Assembly: GCA_015487645.1 (NCBI GenBank)
Contig: WFPH01000024.1
Span: 1 to 6,541, forward strand
DNA: 6,541 bases
DNA from: Thermosulfurimonas sp.
GTDB taxonomy: Bacteria > Desulfobacterota > Thermodesulfobacteria > Thermodesulfobacteriales > Thermodesulfobacteriaceae
Direction of reading: 5' to 3'
Within the stretch, counting starts at the first letter, position 1, and the number at the start of each line of letters is the position of its first letter. The translations under genes were made by a program, and so were the position numbers. The notes beneath the pieces are model-generated. The model saw nothing but the letters and a program-made list of their open reading frames with translations, did no database searches and was not told the origin of the DNA. Shown in pieces: positions 1-4,668 of the stretch.

Positions 1-90
1 ATGCTGGGCCGAACGGGCTCCCTCAATGCGGCCGTGGCCGGGGCGGTGGCCCTCTACGAGGTGGTGAGACAGAGGCTCAAGGGTGTATAG
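1..90 (+). CDS. rlmB: 23S rRNA (guanosine-2'-O-)-methyltransferase, TrmH/RlmB family, C-terminal fragment (5' end outside window)
   Basis: Only the last 29 codons and a TAG stop lie in the window, read in frame from base 1. The peptide contains GSLNAAVAGAVALYEVVRQR. This matches the last conserved motif of SPOUT-class TrmH/RlmB methyltransferases: the SLN strand-turn of the trefoil knot that holds S-adenosylmethionine, followed by the final helix. Enzymes of this family methylate a ribose 2'-OH in rRNA or tRNA. The ATG at base 1 is an internal Met of the conserved stretch, not a start. The next gene, kdtA, begins inside its last codons, so the two are probably co-transcribed. The family assignment is solid. 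The RNA target (23S rRNA by RlmB, or another TrmH-type target) cannot be decided from this fragment. Confidence 0.8.
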   Translation: MLGRTGSLNAAVAGAVALYEVVRQRLKGV

Positions 91-1300
91 GGTCTATCGG
101 TGGGCGAGCGGGCTGGCTGAAAAGCTCCTCGCCAGAAGATACCCCGAAAGATTCTTCCCTTCCGGCGTAACTCCGGCCGATCTCTGGATGCACGCAGCCT
201 CCGTGGGAGAATCCCGGGTAGCCGCGGCTATCCTGAAGGGGTTAATGGAAGCCCGCCCCGGGATAAAGATCTTTTTGACTCTTCAGACGGCCACCGGACT
301 GAGGGAGGCCCGCAAGCTCCTTGAGGGGATCCCCGGAGTGACATCAGAGCTGGCCCCCTGGGACGGTCCCAGGGCCGTACGGGCCTTTTTCAAGACCCTG
401 CGTCCCAGGGTTTTGGCCCTGGTGGAAACCGAGCTCTGGCCCAATCTTCTGGCCGAGGCCTTGGCGAGAGACGTCCCGGTCGTGATCGTGAACGGTCGTC
501 TTTCGGACCGGGCCTTTTCCCGGTATCGTCTCTTGAAGGGGGTCTTCCGGCCGCTCCTTAAACAGGTGGCCTTCCTGGGAGCTATCTCCGAGAGGGATCG
601 GGAACGCTTTGTTGAGCTGGGAGTCCCCCCGGAAAGGGCTACCGTGTTGGGGAATGCCAAACACGACTTGGCCTTCCAGAGGGCCGAGGTCTTGGACCCC
701 GGGCCTCTGGAAGGCCGACTCGGACTTCAGCCCGGGGAGAGACTTCTGGTCTTTGGAAGCATGCGGGAAGGAGAAGAGACCCTAGTGGCCGAGCTGGTGG
801 CCGGCCTTTCCGGAGAGCCCCGAACCCGTTTCGTGGTGGTGCCCCGTCACCCGGAGCGAGCGCCGGGGTTCTTCCGGACACTGGCGCCGCTGGGATGGCC
901 GGTGGCCTTTTTCCGGGGAGCTCAAGGGCTAGCCGGGTTCCGGGTCGTGATCGTGGACGAAGTGGGACCGCTTTTCGGACTCTATGCCCTGGCTAGCATA
1001 GCCCTCATCGGGGGAAGTTTTCGAAACAAAGGCGGCCAAAACCCCATTGAACCCGCGGTCTTTGGTAAACCGATCCTATTTGGCCCTCATATGGAAAACT
1101 TCCGTCTGGAGGCCGAAACCTTGCTCGCCGGGGGCGGAGCTGTACAGGTCACTTCGAGCTCCGAGGCCCTGGAGATCCTTCGGACTTGGCTCAGAAACCC
1201 CAAAAGCGCACAACAGGTAGGAAAAAAGGCCCTTGAGGCCGCCCGTAGACTTCGGGGAGCCTCCCTGAGATACGCCGAAGCGCTGAGCCGTTTTTTCTAG
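83..1300 (+). CDS. kdtA: 3-deoxy-D-manno-octulosonic acid (Kdo) transferase
   Basis: 405-residue GT-B glycosyltransferase (GT30 family, also called waaA). It moves Kdo from CMP-Kdo onto the lipid A precursor at the cytoplasmic face of the inner membrane, the first step of LPS core assembly. Motifs in order: HAASVGE at 37-43, whose Glu43 corresponds to the catalytic base; VETELWPNLL at 114-123; GNAKHDL at 190-196; GSMREGEE at 225-232; VPRHPER at 253-259; and the donor-site block from GGSF (310) through GGQNPIEPA (317-325) to GPHMENF (334-340). The start is GTG at 83. An in-frame TGA at 65-67 excludes anything longer, and GAGG at 72-75 gives a 7-nt spacer. The protein is therefore short at the N-terminus and lacks the hydrophobic anchor seen in E. 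coli WaaA. It overlaps rlmB by 8 bp. Mono- or bifunctionality cannot be told from sequence. Confidence 0.95.
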   Translation: MYRVYRWASGLAEKLLARRYPERFFPSGVTPADLWMHAASVGESRVAAAILKGLMEARPGIKIFLTLQTATGLREARKLLEGIPGVTSELAPWDGPRAVRAFFKTLRPRVLALVETELWPNLLAEALARDVPVVIVNGRLSDRAFSRYRLLKGVFRPLLKQVAFLGAISERDRERFVELGVPPERATVLGNAKHDLAFQRAEVLDPGPLEGRLGLQPGERLLVFGSMREGEETLVAELVAGLSGEPRTRFVVVPRHPERAPGFFRTLAPLGWPVAFFRGAQGLAGFRVVIVDEVGPLFGLYALASIALIGGSFRNKGGQNPIEPAVFGKPILFGPHMENFRLEAETLLAGGGAVQVTSSSEALEILRTWLRNPKSAQQVGKKALEAARRLRGASLRYAEALSRFF

Positions 1301-1545
1301 TGAGCCTCTTCCAGCTTTACCACCGGACAGGTCATGGTGTGCTGAATGGAGGGGATGGCCTGTAATTTCTTGAGGACGACTTCTGAGAGGGTGTCGTGAT
1401 TGTCGGTTTCCACTTCCGCAATGATGTCATAGGGGCCCATGATGACATCTAGTTTTTTGACCTCTGGCATCTCGAGCAGATTCTTGGCCACCTCGGCGGT
1501 TTTGCCTATCTGGGTATTGATGAGGATATAGGCTCTAAGGGGCAT
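1297..1545 (-). CDS. Stand-alone Lrp/AsnC ligand-binding (RAM) domain protein
   Basis: 82-residue protein consisting only of the alpha-beta effector-binding domain found at the C-terminus of Lrp/AsnC regulators, with no helix-turn-helix. Diagnostic features are the first strand PLRAYILINT (2-11), the central GPYDIIAEVET (37-47), and the closing IPSIQHTMTCPVVKL (64-78), which matches the family pattern of a short turn followed by a T-x-T/C-x-V-V strand. Such proteins form dimers or higher oligomers and bind small ligands, usually amino acids, between subunits. ATG at 1545 was chosen over the in-frame TTG at 1575 because AGGAGG (1556-1551) lies 5 nt upstream and the domain begins directly after this Met. 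It lies 33 bp downstream of cbiQ on the same strand and is probably the last gene of the metal-transport operon. A direct role in nickel control is not shown. Its stop codon overlaps that of kdtA. Confidence 0.88.
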   Translation of the reverse strand: MPLRAYILINTQIGKTAEVAKNLLEMPEVKKLDVIMGPYDIIAEVETDNHDTLSEVVLKKLQAIPSIQHTMTCPVVKLEEAH

Positions 1546-1550
1546 GGAGG

Positions 1551-1556
1551 CCTCCT
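1551..1556 (-). promoter_or_regulatory. Ribosome binding site deciding the start of the RAM-domain gene
   Basis: AGGAGG read on the minus strand, 5 nt before ATG 1545. The SD is directly followed by its own complement, so GGAGGCCTCC (1546-1555) is a perfect 10-bp palindrome. Confidence 0.75.
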
Positions 1557-1578
1557 TTGAAAAGGATTCCTGCAAATT

Positions 1579-2325
1579 TTACCAGAAAAAATTCAAAGCT
1601 AGAAGCAAAAGGGCCAGACTCAGGAGAGGAAGACCTCTCAGGACTTGAGCTGAAGTGAGAGGCTGGGGGAGAGTTACCCTGGGATTTGAAAAGCCCCGAG
1701 CGTACATGGCCAAAAGAACCCTTTCGGTTTCTTCGTAGGCCCTAAGGAAGAGGAGAGCGTAAAGGCGGGCCTTGAGTTCGTAAGTGCGGCGATCCGTTTT
1801 CTCTCGAAAGCCCCGGGCCTGCATGGCCAGGGACAGATTGCGGGCCCGGTCAAGGAGAGCGAAAAGGTAACGATAGGTGAAAAGGAAGAGGGCGAGAAGT
1901 TTTTCGGGGGCTCCCAGAGCCCTGGCCGCCTGGATGGTCCTGAAAAGGGGGGCGGTGGCCACCATGGAGATGAAGTAGAGGAAGGAAGCCAGGATCTTGA
2001 AAAAGACGGTGGCGGCCAGATTCGCTCCTTCCCGGGTAACCGGCCCTACCAGAGGGGCTCCGGGAGTAAAGATAGCCAGAAGGAAGGCCAGGATCAGGCC
2101 CAGGGCCGCCGGGGCCCGGAGATGCCAGAGGACGAAGTTTGTGGGAAGCCGGGAGAGAAGGGTCAGAAGGAAGGCCACCAGGAGGAAGAGTGCGGCCAGG
2201 GGCAACTTCCAGGTGAGGTTGGTGGCCAGCAGGAAGACCCCCAGGGCCGGGAGTTTCAGCCGGGGGTCCAGACGGTGGAGGGGACTATGGCCCCTTCCAT
2301 AACGGTCAATTTCCGGGAGATGCAA
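1579..2325 (-). CDS. cbiQ: Energy-coupling factor transporter transmembrane component CbiQ/NikQ (T component)
   Basis: 248-residue membrane protein of the ECF T-component family. It links the substrate-binding subunit to the ATPase dimer in nickel/cobalt uptake. Hydrophobic segments lie near 25-55, 72-90, 102-126, 140-160 and 228-247. The two Ala-Arg-Gly signatures on the coupling helices, which dock into the ATPase grooves, are at 170-172 (in AMQARGF) and 209-211 (in AMYARGF). The N-terminal HSPLHRLDPRLKL (13-25) is also typical. The start codon is TTG at 2325, supported by AAGGAGGT on the minus strand (2342-2335) and an in-frame TGA just upstream that excludes a longer form. It overlaps the cbiM-type gene by 20 bp, which suggests translational coupling. 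The usual partner, a CbiO/NikO ATPase gene, does not follow. A RAM-domain gene follows instead. Nickel is favoured as substrate from the neighbours, but cobalt is possible. Confidence 0.92.
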   Translation of the reverse strand: MHLPEIDRYGRGHSPLHRLDPRLKLPALGVFLLATNLTWKLPLAALFLLVAFLLTLLSRLPTNFVLWHLRAPAALGLILAFLLAIFTPGAPLVGPVTREGANLAATVFFKILASFLYFISMVATAPLFRTIQAARALGAPEKLLALFLFTYRYLFALLDRARNLSLAMQARGFREKTDRRTYELKARLYALLFLRAYEETERVLLAMYARGFSNPRVTLPQPLTSAQVLRGLPLLSLALLLLALNFFW

Positions 2326-3361
2326 GTTCTTTCAACCTCCTTCGAGTGTCCCAGGAGAGGATCAGGGCCGAGAGCCCAAAAATGAACCCCAACCCGGCTA
2401 GGATGCCGGTAAGTGGCAGTGGTTCCCGGTGGGAGACGGCCCTGGAAGAATTCTTGGGATGGCCCTTCGGGGATGAGGGTGGAGAAGGGCTCCGGGAGAG
2501 CTTTACCATGCGCTCCACCCGGTGGCCCAGCTTACCTTTCACCACCACCTTGGCCTCTGGACAGTTCGGCCGGGGGAGAAGGGCCACGCCCTCTTGATTG
2601 GTGGTGGCGGTGGCGACTTTCTGATCTCCGCAGTAAAGGACTACCTGGTCGTTCCGGGCTGGGGTGCCGTCCGGAAAAAAGGCTTCTATGTGCAGGGTAT
2701 CTTTTTCCGGGAAGACGTCCAGGTCGAGCCGATGGGCCAGGGCCTGCGGGATCCAAAGAAAGCTCACCCCCAGAGCCAGGGCCAGGATTCCGGGCCTGAC
2801 TTTCCTGAGGGCTACTACTATCAGGGCCGTAATGAAGCCTTCAAGGGCGGCCACTGGTAGATGGGCCAGAAGGGCCAGCCGGGCCACCTTAAGGAAGGCT
2901 TCCCCGGAGAAAGAAAGGGCCAGGGCTAAAAGTATCCCGGAAAGAAGAACTGCCGCGGCCGCCAGCAAGCCGGCTAGCGGGGGCTTAAGGGCCAGGGAAC
3001 TTCGGCGGGAGAACCAGCCTACCAGGAAAGCCGGACCGCCCATAACCAGGGTGTTGACCCCGAGTGAAAAGAGCCCGCCGAACTGGAAGAGCAGGGCCTG
3101 GAGGGTTAGGGCTACAAAGAAGGCCAAAAAGGCCAGGGGGCCGAGGAGGATCCCGGTGAGACCGTTCAGGACGAGGTGGACGCTGGTGGGCCCGAGCGGC
3201 ACATGGATGAGGGAGGCCAGAAAGACCGCGGCCGTAAGCAGGGCCAGCCGGGGGATCTCCTCCGGGGGGAGTTTCCTTAAGCTTGCGGCCAGTCCCGCGA
3301 CCGTGACCGCCCAGCCACTGGCCGAGACCCAGACCGGTAGTACTCCATCAGCAATATGCAT
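2306..3361 (-). CDS. cbiM: CbiM/NikM substrate-specific transmembrane protein fused to a NikL-like periplasmic domain
   Basis: 351-residue fusion. Residues 1-190 form a CbiM/NikM S component: MHIADG at the N-terminus, where the free amine and His2 are metal ligands in this family; VHLVLNG at 61-67, whose His62 matches the second ligand His; GLFSLGVNTLVMGGPA at 96-111; and AHLPVAALEGF at 166-176. Residues 186-189 (RKVR) are followed by a signal-peptide-like helix (191-206) ending ALA-His (207-210). Next is a beta-rich NikL-like domain (about 210-288), a Pro/Ser-rich linker (290-315), a final membrane helix (about 316-336) and a basic tail. ATG 3361 is fixed by AAGGAGGG (3376-3369) and by the family's need for His at position 2. 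It directly abuts the upstream gene's stop (TAAATG). It probably binds Ni2+ on the periplasmic side, with Co2+ the alternative. No separate CbiN or NikN is seen. Confidence 0.92.
   Translation of the reverse strand: MHIADGVLPVWVSASGWAVTVAGLAASLRKLPPEEIPRLALLTAAVFLASLIHVPLGPTSVHLVLNGLTGILLGPLAFLAFFVALTLQALLFQFGGLFSLGVNTLVMGGPAFLVGWFSRRSSLALKPPLAGLLAAAAVLLSGILLALALSFSGEAFLKVARLALLAHLPVAALEGFITALIVVALRKVRPGILALALGVSFLWIPQALAHRLDLDVFPEKDTLHIEAFFPDGTPARNDQVVLYCGDQKVATATTNQEGVALLPRPNCPEAKVVVKGKLGHRVERMVKLSRSPSPPSSPKGHPKNSSRAVSHREPLPLTGILAGLGFIFGLSALILSWDTRRRLKELASPGN
2335..2342 (-). promoter_or_regulatory. Strong ribosome binding site for cbiQ, inside the 3' end of the upstream gene
   Basis: AAGGAGGT on the minus strand, 9 nt before the TTG codon at 2325. 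This near-consensus SD supports the otherwise weak TTG start. Confidence 0.7.
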
Positions 3362-4198
3362 TTATTTTCCCTCCTTGAGAAGGTTGAAGCCCGTGGGAGA
3401 GACGCTTTGGGCTGGGAACACGTAAAGCCACATTCCCGAGCGGATTACCAGGGGAAAGGTCCGGTTAGCATAAGTAGTTTTTCCGGAAGGAAGGGCCACA
3501 TTTACGGCCCACCAGCCAGCCTCCGGGAAACCGACAGCGAAAAGACCGTTTTCATCGGTGACGACCGTCTGGGTAATCACGGGGTCGTTTACTCGACCGT
3601 AGGCGTCCACCGGCAGTTTCTCCTCTGGCACGTAAAACCCGTTGAACTTCTCGATTTCAAGCTCTAAGCCGGCGGCGGGTTTGCCATTTAAAAGCACCCG
3701 GGCGCGAAAGACCTGGCCCACTCTTAAACCATAAGGTCGGGTCAAGGGAACAATTTCGAGCCCGAAACCACAGCGGTTTTGCCAGCCGCGCTCCACCTGC
3801 ACGTGGAAGGGGACTTTCATATAATCCTGCCAAACTTCTCCCTCTTCTTCGTTGAGGTAAGGTTTGGCCTCGAGACAGAGGAGATGATCGCCCCTTTCGG
3901 TAGGCAGATAGTCTACTCGATAACCGAAACGCTTTTTGCCAGAGGCGTAGTCCTTGACCTCGAGGCGAGTGAATGAGACGGATTTCTTCTTCCCGGAAGG
4001 TGTAATAACATATCCCTTGGGAACCTTGAGATCGTACAGTATACCTTCAAAGGGATGCCCAAAAAGGACCCGGAAAGAGATTTCCTGGCCTCGCAGGCCA
4101 TAGCCGTGGCCTTCCGGGGGGACGGCTATCAGAAAATGACCCCAGGCCAGGACCGGCACCGCAAGAACGCTCCAGAGGGTTAGAATAAACTTTTTCAT
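3362..4198 (-). CDS. DUF4198-domain exported protein, NikK-like accessory component of the nickel transporter
   Basis: 278-residue predicted periplasmic protein. The N-terminus is a signal peptide: MKK, a hydrophobic core at 4-18, and a likely cleavage site after AWG (18-20), leaving His21 as the first mature residue. The remainder is beta-rich. It starts GHFLIAVPP (20-28), close to the GH/AH-F opening of DUF4198 proteins, and ends with an Ig/carboxypeptidase-regulatory-like part (about 150-250) containing VRVGQVFRARVLLNGKPAAG-type strands and TDENGLF (214-220). Cys108 and Cys143 could form a disulfide. DUF4198 proteins are found beside NikM-type transporters, where they have been named NikK. 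A role in periplasmic metal delivery or docking is inferred from that. ATG 4198 has AGGAGG (4210-4205) 6 nt upstream. The reading frame stays open to 4618, but only this start gives both an SD and a signal peptide. It is the first gene of the operon, abutting cbiM. Confidence 0.85.
   Translation of the reverse strand: MKKFILTLWSVLAVPVLAWGHFLIAVPPEGHGYGLRGQEISFRVLFGHPFEGILYDLKVPKGYVITPSGKKKSVSFTRLEVKDYASGKKRFGYRVDYLPTERGDHLLCLEAKPYLNEEEGEVWQDYMKVPFHVQVERGWQNRCGFGLEIVPLTRPYGLRVGQVFRARVLLNGKPAAGLELEIEKFNGFYVPEEKLPVDAYGRVNDPVITQTVVTDENGLFAVGFPEAGWWAVNVALPSGKTTYANRTFPLVIRSGMWLYVFPAQSVSPTGFNLLKEGK
3369..3376 (-). promoter_or_regulatory. Ribosome binding site fixing the cbiM/nikM start
   Basis: AAGGAGGG on the minus strand, 7 nt before ATG 3361. 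It lies within the last codons of the upstream DUF4198 gene, whose TAA directly precedes the ATG, so translation of the two genes is likely coupled. Confidence 0.75.
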
Positions 4199-4204
4199 CT
4201 GAAA

Positions 4205-4210
4205 CCTCCT
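4205..4210 (-). promoter_or_regulatory. Ribosome binding site deciding the start of the NikK-like gene
   Basis: AGGAGG on the minus strand with a 6-nt spacer to ATG 4198. It rules out upstream starts that would run into acpS. Confidence 0.8.
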
Positions 4211-4220
4211 GCCGTGATTT

Positions 4221-4249
4221 GGTAGCACTAATTTAACAAAGGTAGCACC
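4221..4249 (-). repeat. Paired direct repeat, candidate operator of the metal-transport operon
   Basis: On the minus strand, GGTGCTACC (4249-4241) and AGTGCTACC (4229-4221) share eight identical bases, GTGCTACC, with a 20-bp period, about two helical turns. Each copy is itself close to a GGT-N3-ACC inverted half-site pair. The first copy lies between the predicted -35 and -10 of the nikK-like promoter. The second lies at the expected transcription start. This geometry fits repressor binding by NikR or another metal sensor, but no regulator can be named from the sequence. Confidence 0.45.
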
Positions 4250-4258
4250 ATAGGTCAA
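4230..4258 (-). promoter_or_regulatory. Predicted sigma-70-type promoter of the nickel/cobalt transport operon
   Basis: On the minus strand, TTGACC (4258-4253, 5 of 6 to consensus) and TAAATT (4235-4230, 4 of 6) are separated by 17 bp. The start of transcription would be near 4223, leaving a leader of about 25 nt with a good SD. The region is more AT-rich than its surroundings. Confidence 0.5.
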
Positions 4259-4272
4259 GAGGGAGCTTGGGG

Positions 4273-4278
4273 TATAAT
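4273..4278 (+). promoter_or_regulatory. Consensus -10 element upstream of acpS
   Basis: A perfect TATAAT. No convincing -35 is found at 16-18 bp; the best candidate, around 4251-4256, matches only 2 of 6 positions. The predicted start point, 6-8 bases downstream, falls at 4285-4286, on or next to the acpS ATG, so the mRNA could be leaderless. Confidence 0.5.
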
Positions 4279-4285
4279 GAGAACC

Positions 4286-4666
4286 ATGATCTGTGGCGTG
4301 GGCGTGGACCTGGTACAGGTGGCGCGCGTGGAAAGTCTTCTTGAACATTACGGGGAGAGGTTTCTGACCAGGGTCTTTGCCGAGGAAGAGGTGCGTTATG
4401 CCCGCAGTAAAGCCCGGATGGGCGAAGCCCTGGCCGCGGCCTTTGCGGTCAAGGAGGCCCTGGGGAAGGCCCTGGGGACCGGTCTTTCGGGTTTTTCTCC
4501 GCGGGAAGTGGTTCTCGTGCGGGAGGCCGCCTCGGGGAGACCCGAAATCCGGCTGGCCGGACGGGCAAAGACCCTGGTAGAGCGTCTGGCCGAACGGGTT
4601 CTGGTTTCCGTGACCCACGAGGCCGGTCTGGCTCTGGCCGTGGTAATCCTGGAGAGGGGAGGATAG
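4286..4666 (+). CDS. acpS: Holo-[acyl-carrier-protein] synthase
   Basis: 126-residue AcpS-type phosphopantetheinyl transferase. It attaches 4'-phosphopantetheine from CoA to a Ser of apo-ACP, activating fatty acid synthesis in the cytoplasm. Motifs: MICGVGVDLV at 1-10, with Asp8 a Mg2+ ligand; FAEEEVRYA at 31-39; AAAFAVKEALGKALGTG at 50-66, with Glu57 the second Mg2+ ligand and Lys56 adjacent; and VSVTHE at 107-112 with His111, equivalent to the family's S-x-S-H strand. Length is normal for AcpS. ATG 4286 was preferred to the in-frame ATG 4277 because AcpS proteins begin with M-I-x-G-I/V-G and because ATG 4277 overlaps the TATAAT box. No SD lies near either start. It is the first gene of acpS-nnr-tsaE, ending 2 bp before nnr. 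Confidence 0.94.
   Translation: MICGVGVDLVQVARVESLLEHYGERFLTRVFAEEEVRYARSKARMGEALAAAFAVKEALGKALGTGLSGFSPREVVLVREAASGRPEIRLAGRAKTLVERLAERVLVSVTHEAGLALAVVILERGG
4658..4662 (+). promoter_or_regulatory. Ribosome binding site of nnr within the end of acpS
   Basis: GGAGG with a 6-nt spacer to ATG 4669, overlapping the last acpS codons just before its TAG. It fixes the nnr start and implies translational coupling. Confidence 0.7.
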
Positions 4667-4668
4667 CC

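Noticed and set aside
1270..1300. Possible intrinsic terminator (run of six T at 1291-1296) at the end of kdtA
   Set aside because: The bases before the T run do not form a meaningful GC stem, and the T run encodes Phe-Phe at the end of kdtA.
1546..1575. TTG start at 1575 for the RAM-domain gene
   Set aside because: It would extend the protein by ten residues not belonging to the domain, and the ATG at 1545 has a strong SD directly upstream.
2664..3425. Plus-strand open frame (253 codons) opposite the cbiM/nikM fusion
   Set aside because: Arg/Ala/Ser-rich translation with no motifs, antisense to a clear membrane protein gene.
4277..4285. Upstream ATG of acpS at 4277
   Set aside because: It overlaps the TATAAT box, has no SD and adds residues (MRT) before the canonical AcpS start.
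4199..4285. Cobalamin or NiCo riboswitch upstream of the transporter operon
   Set aside because: Only about 25 nt separate the predicted start of transcription from the ATG, far too short for either riboswitch, and no B12-box-like sequence was seen.
4199..4618. N-terminal extension of the NikK-like gene by 140 codons
   Set aside because: The extra part has no SD, lies antisense to acpS, and would bury the signal peptide. ATG 4198 has AGGAGG 6 nt upstream.
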